Source: Brevundimonas sp. UBA6550 (GTDB taxonomy: Bacteria; Pseudomonadota; Alphaproteobacteria; Caulobacterales; Caulobacteraceae). From it: 64,000 nucleotides of DNA. Location of the stretch: NCBI RefSeq assembly GCF_002434505.1, contig NZ_DJKE01000004.1, forward strand, positions 62,001 through 126,000, written 5' to 3'. Shown here one piece after another: positions 1 to 8,541 of this stretch. The notes under the pieces are model-generated. The model searched no databases. It was not told the DNA's origin and saw only the letters and a list, made by a program, of their open reading frames with translations. Position numbers and translations under genes: made by a program. Within the stretch, counting starts at the first letter, position 1. The number at the start of each line of letters is the position of its first letter.

Positions 1-905
1 CCGTCGAGCGGCGCGCCCTGACCCCGCACGCGCCGCTGCGCCATGCGGTGGTGCTGGTCAATCCGCTGTCCGGCAGCGTGGGACCGCGCGCGGCCGCCGA
101 GGTCGAGGCCATCATGGCCGACTACGATCTGAAGGCCCAGGTCGTCACTCTGGAGGGCGGCGGCTTCGACGAGGCCATCGCGGAGGCTTTCGCGGCCAAG
201 CCCGACGTGATCTTCGTGCTGGCCGGGGACGGTACGGCGCGGTCGGTCGCGTCCAAGGCCCGGCCCGACGGCCCAATGATCGCCCCCCTGCCGGGCGGGA
301 CCATGAACATGCTGCCCAAGGCGCTTTACGGCACCGCCGACTGGAAGCTGGCGCTGAAGCGGGCGCTGGAGGAGGGCGAGGCCCAGCCGGTTTCGGGCGG
401 CGAGGTACAGGGCGAATACTTCTATTGCGCCGCCATCCTGGGCTCGCCCGCCCTATGGGCGCCGGCGCGCGAGGCCATGCGGACCGGCAAGATAAAGCTG
501 GCCTGGCAATACGGGCGACGCGCGCTGAAACGCGCCTTCTCGGGGAGGTTGCGCTTCACCCTGGACGGCGGCGAGAAGCGCCGGACCGAGGCGCTGGTGC
601 TGATCAGCCCGATGATCTCCAAGGCGATGGAGGACCCTATCGGGCTGGAGGCGGCCGCCATGGACCCCAGCGATACGACCCAGGCCTTTCGGCTGGCTGC
701 GACGGCTCTGTTCAGCGACTGGCGTCAGGACCCGGCGGTTTCGACCCGGCCGGCCAAGCTGATCGAGGTGCGGGCGCGCTCCAAGATTCCGGCGGTCATC
801 GACGGCGAGCCCCTGCTGCTGAAACCCGACGCCGTGATCCGCTTCGTACCCAAGGCCTTCAAGGCGCTGGCGCCCAAGCCGCCGTCGGCCGAGGACAGCA
901 TCTGA
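1..905 (+). CDS. Diacylglycerol kinase-like lipid kinase, 5' end outside window
   Basis: The protein resembles the DAGK/sphingosine kinase catalytic domain, which phosphorylates lipid alcohols with ATP. The nucleotide-binding loop reads LAGDGTARS, and a second glycine motif reads PLPGGTMNMLPK about 20 residues later, as in YegS/DgkB-type kinases. The frame is open back to the window edge with no stop. A GTG at 48 would begin right at the conserved VLVNPLSGS strand, so the true start probably lies upstream and the gene is 5'-partial here. Its TGA stop overlaps the ATG of the following metallophosphoesterase (TGATG), so the two are probably co-translated. The lipid substrate cannot be told from sequence. 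Confidence 0.8.
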   Translation, partial: VERRALTPHAPLRHAVVLVNPLSGSVGPRAAAEVEAIMADYDLKAQVVTLEGGGFDEAIAEAFAAKPDVIFVLAGDGTARSVASKARPDGPMIAPLPGGTMNMLPKALYGTADWKLALKRALEEGEAQPVSGGEVQGEYFYCAAILGSPALWAPAREAMRTGKIKLAWQYGRRALKRAFSGRLRFTLDGGEKRRTEALVLISPMISKAMEDPIGLEAAAMDPSDTTQAFRLAATALFSDWRQDPAVSTRPAKLIEVRARSKIPAVIDGEPLLLKPDAVIRFVPKAFKALAPKPPSAEDSI

Positions 906-1756
906 TGGGCCGCGTTCTCCAGTTCTCTGACGTCCATTTCGGCTGCGAGCACAAGCACGCCTGCGCCGCCGCCCTGGATTACGCTCACGCCACGCCCAAC
1001 GACCTGGTGCTGATCACCGGCGACATCACCCAGAAGGGTTATCCCGACGAGTTCACGGCCGCCGGCGAATGGATGCGGGCCATGCCCGAGCCGCGCTTCG
1101 TCATCGTCGGCAATCACGACGTGCCCTATTGGGACGCGGTGGCGCGGGTGCTTCACCCCTGGCGCGCGTTCGAAACGGCGACCGGCTTTCCCGCCCACGA
1201 CGGCCAGTTCCGCAGCGATGCGGTCATGGTGCGGGGCGTGGTCACGGCGCGCGGCTGGCAGGCGCGGCCCAACTGGTCCAAGGGCGTCATCGACCTGGAC
1301 CAGACGCGCCGCGCGGCCGAGGCCCTGCGTCAGGCGCCCATCGGCGCTCTGCGTATCCTGGCTTGCCACCATCCGCTGATCGAGATGGTCGGCACGCCGA
1401 TGACCGGCGACGTCAAGCGCGGCGACGAGGCGGCCCTGATCTTCGCCGAGGCCGGGGTCGATCTGATCATGACCGGCCATGTTCATGTGCCCTTCGCCAT
1501 GCCGATTCCGCTGGCGGACCACTGCTCCTATGCGGTGGGCTGCGGAACCCTGTCGCATCGCGAGCGGGGCGCGCCGCCAGGCTTCAACCAGATCGACTGG
1601 GACGCCAAAACCATCACCGTCACGGCCCTCGCCTGGGACGGAGCCAGCTATCGCTCGCACCAGGTGTGGCGCTTGCCGCGACGTCAGGACACCCGCAAGG
1701 CCGCGACGGCGCCCAGCCCGGTCGAGCCGGGCGCATTGGAGAAGGCGGCGGTTTAA
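905..1756 (+). CDS. Calcineurin-like metallophosphoesterase
   Basis: This 283-residue protein has the full set of two-metal phosphoesterase motifs: D9 and H11 in FSDVHFG, D40 in TGDIT, N70-H71-D72 in VGNHD, a CHHP histidine, and a terminal GHVHVP. The family hydrolyses phosphodiesters or phosphomonoesters such as cyclic nucleotides, nucleotides or lipid head groups. Longer readings of the frame begin inside the kinase gene and are not credible. The ATG at 905 sits on the stop of the kinase gene and leads straight into the first metal motif. No signal peptide is visible, so it is probably cytoplasmic. Overlap with a lipid kinase suggests a shared phospholipid role, which is inference. Confidence 0.85.
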   Translation: MGRVLQFSDVHFGCEHKHACAAALDYAHATPNDLVLITGDITQKGYPDEFTAAGEWMRAMPEPRFVIVGNHDVPYWDAVARVLHPWRAFETATGFPAHDGQFRSDAVMVRGVVTARGWQARPNWSKGVIDLDQTRRAAEALRQAPIGALRILACHHPLIEMVGTPMTGDVKRGDEAALIFAEAGVDLIMTGHVHVPFAMPIPLADHCSYAVGCGTLSHRERGAPPGFNQIDWDAKTITVTALAWDGASYRSHQVWRLPRRQDTRKAATAPSPVEPGALEKAAV

Positions 1757-1764
1757 GCGTGTCT

Positions 1765-1908
1765 TCTCCCCATTTCATGGGGAGGTGGCGCGGCGCGCCT
1801 TCGCGCCGTGACGGAGGGGGTCTTTGCCGCATCGCGGGCGCCTGTTGAACGTCAAGAGCCCCTCCACCGCGCTTCGCGCGGCCCCCTCCCCACACGTGGG
1901 GAGGAGAC
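1765..1908 (+). repeat. Interspersed palindromic repeat, family A, copy 1
   Basis: About 144 bp bounded by short GC palindromes: CCCCATTTCATGGGG at one end and CCCCACACGTGGGG at the other. Inside are GCGCGCCTTCGCGCC and CCACCGCGCTTCGCGCGG blocks. Related copies in the opposite orientation lie at 6774-6907 and 15726-15905. It fills the gap between the convergent metallophosphoesterase and AMP nucleosidase genes. It carries no coding capacity I can support. Possible roles are bidirectional termination or mRNA end protection (inference). Confidence 0.8.
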
Positions 1909-1914
1909 TTGTCC

Positions 1915-3360
1915 CTACCGGAACGGCGGCTCGTCGAAGGCGCGAAGCTTGCGCGAATGCAGACGAGAGCCCTCGCTGCGCATCAGATCGACGGCCTGAA
2001 TGCCGATCTGCAGGTGTTCGGAAATCGAGCCTTCATAGAAGCGGTTGGCCTGGCCCGGCAGTTTGATCTCGCCGTGCAGCGGCTTGTCCGACACGCACAG
2101 CAGGGTGCCGTAGGGCACGCGGAAGCGATAGCCCTGGGCGGCGATGGTGGCGCTTTCCATATCGATGGCGACGGCGCGGCTCTGGTTGAAGCGCAGGGCT
2201 GACTTGGAATAGCGCAGCTCCCAGTTCCGGTCGTCGGTGGTCACGACGGTGCCGGTGCGCAGGCGCAGCTTGACCTCGTCGCCCGGCATGCCGCTGACCG
2301 ACTTGGTGGCGTCGTACAGGGCGCGCTGGACCTCGGCGATCGAGGGGATGGGGATGTCCGGCGGCAGGACCGCGTCCAGCACGTGATCGTCGCGCAGATA
2401 GGCGTGGGCCAGCACATAGTCGCCGATGGTCTGGCTGGCGCGCAAGCCGCCGCAGTGACCGATCATCAGCCAGACGTGCGGACGGGTGACGGCCAGGTGG
2501 TCGGTGATGGTCTTGGCGTTGGACGGACCGACGCCGATGTTGACCAGGGTCACGCCCTTATGGCCCGGCGCGGTCAGGTGATAGGCCGGCATCTGGTGCT
2601 TCTTCCAGGCCGTGTCGCTGATCGCCGCCTCGGGGTTGGGCGTGTCGCGCGTGATGATCACGCCGCCGGCGCAGGACAGGGTTTCGTAGGGGCTGCCCGG
2701 CGTCTGAAGCTGTTCGATGGCCCAGCGCACGAACTCGTCGACATAGCGGTTGTAGTTGGTGAACAGGACGTAGGACTGAACGTCGTCGACCGGCGTGCCG
2801 GTGTAGTGTTTCAGCCGCGCCAGCGAGAAGTCGGTCCTGAGGCCGTCGAAGTGCGACAGGGGGAAGTCCCCGCCCATTTCGAACAGGCCGTCGGCGATCT
2901 CGTCGCCGATATGGGCCAGGTCCGTGGTCGGGAACCAGCGCGCAAGAGCCGCCGTCATCGACCGGTCCAGCGCGACCTCCAGCCCGTCCGTCACATAGGG
3001 GAAGGGGATTTCCTGACGCGAGACGCCGACCTCGAAGGTCGCATTATATTCCTGCTCCAGCAGGCCCAGTTGTTCGGTCAGATAGGGGCGGAACAGGTCC
3101 GGCCGGGTGATGGTGGTGGCGTAGCTGCCCTGTTTCGACAGCCGGGCGTAGGCGCGCGGCTCCAGGTCCTGGGGGCGATCCCCATCCCAGCGGATGCGAA
3201 GTTCGGGATAGGCGAACACCCCTTCGGCGCGTTTCAGCGGATCGGGCCGCTCGCCGGTGTTGACGAAATCCCGCACGGCGTCGCGCAGGTTGGTCACGGA
3301 TTGGGTGTAGAGGGTTTCGAGGCGGTCCAGCGCCGCCTGTGCTGTCATCTGTTCTGTCAT
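1915..3360 (-). CDS. amn: AMP nucleosidase
   Basis: AMP nucleosidase splits AMP into adenine and ribose 5-phosphate in the cytoplasm, which helps set the adenylate pool. The 481 residues match the E. coli Amn length. The N-terminal part (QAALDRLETLYTQSV, then FAYPELRI-WDG) is the Amn-specific domain. The C-terminal part is a nucleoside-phosphorylase fold with AIDMESATIAAQGYR and CVSDKPLHGEIKLPG. The frame opens 25 codons further upstream, but the ATG at 3360 has a good GAGGAAG ribosome site and matches the family N-terminus. It converges with the metallophosphoesterase and is divergent from the MFS gene. Confidence 0.95.
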   Translation of the reverse strand: MTEQMTAQAALDRLETLYTQSVTNLRDAVRDFVNTGERPDPLKRAEGVFAYPELRIRWDGDRPQDLEPRAYARLSKQGSYATTITRPDLFRPYLTEQLGLLEQEYNATFEVGVSRQEIPFPYVTDGLEVALDRSMTAALARWFPTTDLAHIGDEIADGLFEMGGDFPLSHFDGLRTDFSLARLKHYTGTPVDDVQSYVLFTNYNRYVDEFVRWAIEQLQTPGSPYETLSCAGGVIITRDTPNPEAAISDTAWKKHQMPAYHLTAPGHKGVTLVNIGVGPSNAKTITDHLAVTRPHVWLMIGHCGGLRASQTIGDYVLAHAYLRDDHVLDAVLPPDIPIPSIAEVQRALYDATKSVSGMPGDEVKLRLRTGTVVTTDDRNWELRYSKSALRFNQSRAVAIDMESATIAAQGYRFRVPYGTLLCVSDKPLHGEIKLPGQANRFYEGSISEHLQIGIQAVDLMRSEGSRLHSRKLRAFDEPPFR

Positions 3361-3488
3361 GACTTCCTCTAGCGAAGCTTCTTGGCTTTGGCGAGGCGCC
3401 CGCCGTTCAAACCCGATTTCGCTGCATTGCAGCAATTTATGACAGGGCTGCGGTTGCGGATCGGGGCGTGGGGGCGCATCTGGCCCGG

Positions 3489-4739
3489 ATGTCTTCTTCC
3501 CTCGCGTCAGCGCCCGCCAAGAAGGAGCTCGGCTTCGTCGAGTTCGTCTGCCTCATCGCCCTGATGATGGCGCTGAACGCCCTGGCCATCGATTCCATGC
3601 TGCCGGCCCTGCCGCACATCGGCGACGACCTGGGGGTGGCCAACGCCAACAGTCGCCAGTGGGTGGTGACGGCCTATCTGCTGGGCTTCGGCGGGGCGCA
3701 GCTGATCTATGGCCCGCTGGCGGATCGGTTCGGGAGGAAGCCCGTGCTGCTGGTGGGCGTGGGCCTCTATGTGGTGTTCAGCCTTCTGGCGACCCTGGCG
3801 CCGACATTCGACATGCTGATCCTGGCCCGCATCGGCCAGGGGCTGGGCAGCGCCTGCACCCGCGTTCTGGCCGTCTCCATCGTGCGCGACAGGTTCGAGG
3901 GGCGCACCATGGCGAGGGTCATGTCCTTCAGCTTCCTGGTCTTCCTGGGCGTGCCGATCCTTGCGCCCTCCATCGGCCAGATGATCATGCTGGTCGGCCC
4001 GTGGCGCTGGATATTCGCCGGACTGGGCCTGGTCGGCGTCGGCCTGATCGTCTGGGCCAGCTTGCGTTTGCCCGAGACGCTGAAACCCGAGGACCGGCTG
4101 CCGATCCAGGTGCGTCGCCTGGCCTCGGCCTATCGGGTCGCCGTCACCGACCGCACGGCCGTCGGCTATACGCTGGCCATGACGGCGATCACCGGGGCGC
4201 TGTTCGGTTTCATCAACTCGTCCCAGCAGATCTTCGCCGACGTGTTCGACGCCGAGGCGGCGTTTCCGGCCATCTTCGCCCTGATCGCGGGCGGCATCGC
4301 CGTGGCTTCGCTGGTCAACGCCCGGCTGGTGGTCAAGCTGGGGTCGCGCAGGATTTCGCACACCGCCCTGATCGGCTTCACCGCCATATCCGCCATCCAC
4401 GCCGCCGTGGCGATCAGCGGCCATGAATCGATCTGGACCTTCGCGGTGCTGCAGACCCTGACCATGTTCTGCTTTGGCCTGATCGCCGGCAATTTCGGCG
4501 CCATGGCCATGGAGACGATGGGCCATATCGCCGGCACCGCCGCCTCGATCCAGGGGTTCGTCTCCACCATCGCCGGCTCGCTGCTGGGCTTTGCGGTGGG
4601 TCAGCAGTTCAACGGCACCACGGTTCCGATGGCGGCGGGCTTCACCGTCTTCGGACTGATCGCCCTGGTCTGCGTCCTGTTCGCCGAGCGCGGGCGGCTG
4701 TTCCGGGCGCACCACCTGCCGCCAGTCGGGAGCGCTTAG
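3489..4739 (+). CDS. MFS exporter, Bcr/CflA-type drug resistance family
   Basis: This is a 416-residue integral inner-membrane protein with about twelve hydrophobic segments. It has the major-facilitator motif A loop GPLADRFGRKP after the second helix and the DHA1-type opening NALAIDSMLPALPHIG, both typical of Bcr/CflA proton-coupled exporters. The substrate is unknown; relatives export bicyclomycin, chloramphenicol or other small molecules. I chose ATG 3489. A GTG at 3468 would add seven residues and neither has a strong ribosome site. It is divergent from amn, with about 130 bp between the two starts. Confidence 0.88.
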   Translation: MSSSLASAPAKKELGFVEFVCLIALMMALNALAIDSMLPALPHIGDDLGVANANSRQWVVTAYLLGFGGAQLIYGPLADRFGRKPVLLVGVGLYVVFSLLATLAPTFDMLILARIGQGLGSACTRVLAVSIVRDRFEGRTMARVMSFSFLVFLGVPILAPSIGQMIMLVGPWRWIFAGLGLVGVGLIVWASLRLPETLKPEDRLPIQVRRLASAYRVAVTDRTAVGYTLAMTAITGALFGFINSSQQIFADVFDAEAAFPAIFALIAGGIAVASLVNARLVVKLGSRRISHTALIGFTAISAIHAAVAISGHESIWTFAVLQTLTMFCFGLIAGNFGAMAMETMGHIAGTAASIQGFVSTIAGSLLGFAVGQQFNGTTVPMAAGFTVFGLIALVCVLFAERGRLFRAHHLPPVGSA

Positions 4740-4813
4740 GACCGAGACTTGATCTTTTCGGCGTTTCCGCGCGTTGTCCGGCCAATCGTTACGGTCAGCC
4801 TAGGAAAACCCCG

Positions 4814-6766
4814 ATGAAGCGCAAAGCGCTCGGCCTCGTCTCCGCCCTCGCCCTCGCCGCCGCCCTGGGGGTCAGCGCCTGCTCCACCACCCCTGGCGGC
4901 GCGTCCTTGGCCCCGCCCGCCATCGCCCCGGCGCCCGGCCCGGAAGCGGTCGACAGCCATACCTACGCCCGGCCCGAGATCGCGCGCGTCGTCGATGTGG
5001 CGCTGGACCTGAGAGCCGACTTCCAGGCCAGGACCCTGGCGGGGACGGCGACCCTGGACATCCTGGCCGTTCCCGGCGCCAACGAGGTGATCCTGGACAT
5101 CCGCAACCTGGACATCCAGGACGTGCGCGACGCGACGGGACAGCCGCTGCGCTTCGTGGTCGGCGAGAACGACGCCATCAAGGGTCAGCCCCTGACCGTC
5201 TATTTCCCGGCCTTCGCCGCCAATGAGCGCCGCAAGATCACGGTCCGCTATTCGACCCGGCCGGACGCCGCCGCCCTGCAATGGCTCAGCCCGGCCCAGA
5301 CGGCGGGCGGCCAGAAGCCCTATCTGTTCAGCCAGGGCCAGGCGATCCTGACTCGCACCTGGGTGCCGACTCAGGACAGCCCCGGCATCCGCCAGACCTA
5401 TTCGGCCCGCATCACCGCGCCCGAAGACCTGACGGTGGTCATGAGTGCCGATCATCTGACGCCGAACGGCGAGCGGGCCGCAAACGGGATGAAGACCTGG
5501 CGCTTCCGGATGAACAATCCGATCCCGCCCTATCTGATCGCGCTGGGCGTCGGCGATATCGCCTTCGCCCCGTTCGACGGCCGCACCGGGGTCTGGACCG
5601 AGCCCAGCCGCCTGCGCGCCGCCCAGTGGGAGCTGGAGCCGACCGCCCAGATGGTGACGGCGGCCGAGAAGCTGTACGGCCCGTATCGCTGGGGCCGCTA
5701 CGACCTCTTGGTCCTGCCCCCCTCCTTCCCGTTCGGCGGCATGGAGAACCCCAAGCTGACCTTCGCCACCCCGACCATCATCGCCGGCGACCGTTCGCTG
5801 GTGTCGCTGGTCGCGCACGAACTGGCGCACTCCTGGTCGGGCAATCTGGTGACCAACGCGACCTGGAACGACTTCTGGCTGAACGAGGGGTTCACCGTCT
5901 ATTTCGAGAACCGGATCATGGAATCCGTCTATGGCCATGACCGCGCCATGCAGGAGCAGGTGCTGGGCTGGGACAGCCTTCAGGACACGCTGAAATCCCT
6001 GCCGGCGGCGGACACCCGCCTGCATCTGGACCTGAAGGGTCGCGACCCCGACGACGGCATGAACGACATCGCCTATGAAAAGGGCGCCCTGTTCCTGCGG
6101 ACCATCGAGCGCACCGTCGGGCGGGATCGGTTCGACGCCTGGCTGCGCGGCTATTTCGACCGCAACGCCTATCGCCCGATGACGACCGCCATGTTCCTAC
6201 AGGACATCCGCGACAACCTGATCAAGGGCGACGCCGCGCTGGAAGGCCAGTTGCAGATGGACGCCTGGGTCTATCAGCCCGGCCTGCCGTCCAACGCCGT
6301 GGCGCCCGTCTCCCACGCCTTCGAGCCGGTGGACGCGGCCGCCGTGGCCTTCTTCAAGGACAAGGGCCCGGCCTCGGCCATTCCGTGGGCGGACTGGAAC
6401 ACCCAGCAGCGCCAGCGCTTCCTGGGCTGGCGTCCCGACGGTCTGCGCACCGGCGCCGACTGGCTGACCAATGCGCAGCTGGCCGATCTGGAGCGCACGC
6501 TGAACCTGGCGAACGAAGGCAATGCCGAACTGACCTTCGCCTGGCTGCAGATCGCCCTGGCCCATCGCTATCAGCCGGCGGTCGCCACGGCCGAGAAGTT
6601 CCTGACCAGCCAGGGCCGCCGCAAGTTCGTCCTGCCCCTGTTCCAGACCCTCTGGAGCGAAGGCGACTGGGGCCGCCCGATCGCCCGCCGCATTTACGCC
6701 GAGGCCCGTCCGCTGTATCATCCGGTCACCAGCGGTTCGGTCGATCAGCTGGTCGGACGGCCGTAA
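4814..6766 (+). CDS. M1 family aminopeptidase, predicted lipoprotein
   Basis: This 650-residue zinc aminopeptidase has the exopeptidase motif GGMEN (308-312), zinc site HELAH (H335, E336, H339) and third ligand E358 in LNEGF. The C-terminal third resembles the helical domain of leukotriene A4 hydrolase-like M1 enzymes. The N-terminus is a lipoprotein signal with lipobox VSAC (Cys23), so the enzyme probably sits on a membrane facing the periplasm, where it would trim peptides for uptake (inference). An AGGAAA site precedes ATG 4814. It is transcribed alone and ends at a family A repeat. Confidence 0.93.
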   Translation: MKRKALGLVSALALAAALGVSACSTTPGGASLAPPAIAPAPGPEAVDSHTYARPEIARVVDVALDLRADFQARTLAGTATLDILAVPGANEVILDIRNLDIQDVRDATGQPLRFVVGENDAIKGQPLTVYFPAFAANERRKITVRYSTRPDAAALQWLSPAQTAGGQKPYLFSQGQAILTRTWVPTQDSPGIRQTYSARITAPEDLTVVMSADHLTPNGERAANGMKTWRFRMNNPIPPYLIALGVGDIAFAPFDGRTGVWTEPSRLRAAQWELEPTAQMVTAAEKLYGPYRWGRYDLLVLPPSFPFGGMENPKLTFATPTIIAGDRSLVSLVAHELAHSWSGNLVTNATWNDFWLNEGFTVYFENRIMESVYGHDRAMQEQVLGWDSLQDTLKSLPAADTRLHLDLKGRDPDDGMNDIAYEKGALFLRTIERTVGRDRFDAWLRGYFDRNAYRPMTTAMFLQDIRDNLIKGDAALEGQLQMDAWVYQPGLPSNAVAPVSHAFEPVDAAAVAFFKDKGPASAIPWADWNTQQRQRFLGWRPDGLRTGADWLTNAQLADLERTLNLANEGNAELTFAWLQIALAHRYQPAVATAEKFLTSQGRRKFVLPLFQTLWSEGDWGRPIARRIYAEARPLYHPVTSGSVDQLVGRP

Positions 6767-6773
6767 CATCAAA

Positions 6774-6907
6774 AGTCTCCTCCCCACTCGTGGGGAGGGG
6801 AACCGCGAAGCGGTGGAGGGCCGTAGAAATCCCGCAGGCATAAAATAGCCCCTCCGTCACGGCGCGAAGGCGCGCCGCGCCACCTCCCCATTTCATGGGG
6901 AGGAGAC
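6774..6907 (-). repeat. Interspersed palindromic repeat, family A, copy 2
   Basis: About 134 bp, inverted relative to copy 1. It starts with CCTCCCCACTCGTGGGGAGG and ends with CCCCATTTCATGGGG. The inner block CCCCTCCGTCACGGCGCG is the reverse complement of the one in copy 1. It lies between the converging M1 peptidase and DUF488 genes and fills nearly the whole gap. Confidence 0.8.
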
Positions 6908-6919
6908 AAGTCATTGGCG

Positions 6920-7357
6920 CTACAGGTCCACGACCGCCACGCCGGTTTCCTCCGACAGCCGTTCCGCAAGGACGGCGCGGTGGCAGCCGGCGTGGTCGGC
7001 CTCGAAACACAGCAGGGCGACGCGCGTTTCGGCCGCCAGCGCCTTCAGCCGTTCGTATTCGATCTGCGCCTGCGGCTCGGCCAAATGATCGGCGAAGATG
7101 GCGCGCATCTCGCCGACGCGCCCTTTGCGCGCCGCGTCACGTCCCGCCTTGGGCGTGCCCAGGCCGCGCAGGTGGACATAGTCGATCCCCTCGGCCTTCA
7201 GGCTTTCGCCCAGGATCGTCTTGGAAAAGCCGGCGCGGCGCGAGGCGGCGACGGCGCGGACATCGACCAGGGTCTGGACCCCGGCCGTCTTCAACCGCGC
7301 GATCACCTCCGCCTGGGTCGCGCCTTCGTAACCGATGGTGAAAAGCTTCATTCGCAT
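6920..7357 (-). CDS. DUF488 family protein
   Basis: A small soluble protein of about 145 residues with the hallmarks of DUF488: opening KLFTIGYEG, then DVRAVAASRRAGFSK, a GIDYVHLRGLGTP segment and near the end LLCFEADHAGCHR. The biochemical role of the family is not established. The reading frame stays open far upstream, but that stretch overlaps the divergent gene and looks unlike protein. Starts at 7357 (MRMKLF) or 7351 (MKLF) fit the family; neither has a clear ribosome site. It converges with the M1 peptidase and is divergent from the NDUFA9-like gene. Confidence 0.85.
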   Translation of the reverse strand: MRMKLFTIGYEGATQAEVIARLKTAGVQTLVDVRAVAASRRAGFSKTILGESLKAEGIDYVHLRGLGTPKAGRDAARKGRVGEMRAIFADHLAEPQAQIEYERLKALAAETRVALLCFEADHAGCHRAVLAERLSEETGVAVVDL

Positions 7358-7466
7358 CAGATGGGCGACGGCGCACGGATCGCCAGCGTCACGGTGAACG
7401 CCTGCGTTGCGGTGCGGCGCCCTATCGTCTATCCCGCCGACACGGATTTCGACTGGAGCTTTCCCC

Positions 7467-8444
7467 ATGGCTGACCTCGCCCCCGGCGTCGTGACTCTCT
7501 TCGGAGGGTCGGGCTTCATCGGGTCGCAGGCGGTGCGCGCCCTGGCGCGGCGCGGCTGGCGCATCCGCATCGCCGTGCGCAACCCGGTCCTGGCCATCGA
7601 GATCCAGCCGCTGGGCGATCCCGGCCAGATCCAGTTCATGCGCTGCGACATCACCGATGCGGCCGACGTGGCCGCCGCCGTGCGTGGCGCGGACGCCGTG
7701 GTCAATCTGGTCGGCGTGCTGCACGACGCGGGCGGCAAGCGCGGTTTCGACGCCGTTCACACCCAGGCGGCCAAGACCATCGCCGAAGCCGCCAAGGCTG
7801 CGGGCGTGAAGCGTCTGGTCCAGATGTCGGCCATCGGCGCCGACGCAAACAGCCGTTCGGCCTACGGCCGCACCAAGGCCCAGGCCGAGGCGGCCGTGCG
7901 CGCCGTCTATTCCGACGCGGTGATCCTGCGTCCATCGTTGGTGTTCGGCGCGGGCGACGGCTTCCTGAACCGCTTTGCCTCCATGGCCACCCTGTCGCCC
8001 TTCCTGCCCCTGATCGGCGGCGGCGACACCCGGTTCCAGCCGGTCTATGTCGGCGACGTGGCCGAGGCGATCGCGCGCGCCGTGATCCGCGTGGACGCGG
8101 CGGGCCGCACCTATGAGTTGGGCGGGCCGAGCGTCTTCACCTTCCGCGAGGTGCTGGAGCTGGTGCGGCGCGAGACGGGTCGTGACCGGATGCTGGTCTC
8201 CGTGCCCTTCGCGGTCGCCAAGCCGCTGGGGTCGCTGCTGCAGCTGAGCCGGTTCGTCGGCGTCACGCCGCCGCTGACGCGCGATCAGGTGCTGATGCTG
8301 GAGCGCGACAATGTCGTGGCGCCCGAGGCCCTGGGTCTGGCGGCGCTGGGTGTGGATCACGCCACGGGCATGGCCGCCATCGCCCCCTCCTATCTGTGGC
8401 GCTACCGCGTCGGCGGCCAGTTCGCCGAAGCCCCGGCGCACTGA
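7467..8444 (+). CDS. Complex I NDUFA9-like NAD(P)-binding protein (atypical SDR)
   Basis: A 325-residue extended/atypical short-chain dehydrogenase-like protein with a Rossmann start TLFGGSGFIGSQ, then VVNLVGVLHD, QMSAIGADANSRSAYGRTKAQAE and LRPSLVFGAGDGFLNRF. This pattern is that of NDUFA9-type proteins, accessory factors associated with respiratory complex I in alphaproteobacteria and mitochondria. Whether it binds complex I here is inference. ATG 7467 is preceded by GGAG and discards a 20-codon extension without protein character. A GC hairpin follows at 8477-8503. Confidence 0.85.
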   Translation: MADLAPGVVTLFGGSGFIGSQAVRALARRGWRIRIAVRNPVLAIEIQPLGDPGQIQFMRCDITDAADVAAAVRGADAVVNLVGVLHDAGGKRGFDAVHTQAAKTIAEAAKAAGVKRLVQMSAIGADANSRSAYGRTKAQAEAAVRAVYSDAVILRPSLVFGAGDGFLNRFASMATLSPFLPLIGGGDTRFQPVYVGDVAEAIARAVIRVDAAGRTYELGGPSVFTFREVLELVRRETGRDRMLVSVPFAVAKPLGSLLQLSRFVGVTPPLTRDQVLMLERDNVVAPEALGLAALGVDHATGMAAIAPSYLWRYRVGGQFAEAPAH

Positions 8445-8476
8445 GCCGGCTGCGGATCAATCCCCATCAGATAGGA

Positions 8477-8503
8477 CCGCAGGCCGCGTTTCGCCGCCTG
8501 CGG
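8477..8503 (+). terminator. Possible stem-loop terminator after the NDUFA9-like gene
   Basis: A perfect 8-bp inverted repeat (CCGCAGGC / GCCTGCGG) with an 11-base loop, 33 bases after the stop codon. Only a short pyrimidine-rich tail follows and there is no true T run, so termination is uncertain. Confidence 0.4.
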
Positions 8504-8541
8504 GGCTTCGCTTGCGGGAACAAAGAGTGCACAGCTTAAGG

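Noticed and set aside
7358..7738. Upstream extension of the DUF488 gene
   Set aside because: It overlaps the N-terminal coding part of the divergent NDUFA9-like gene and lacks family similarity.
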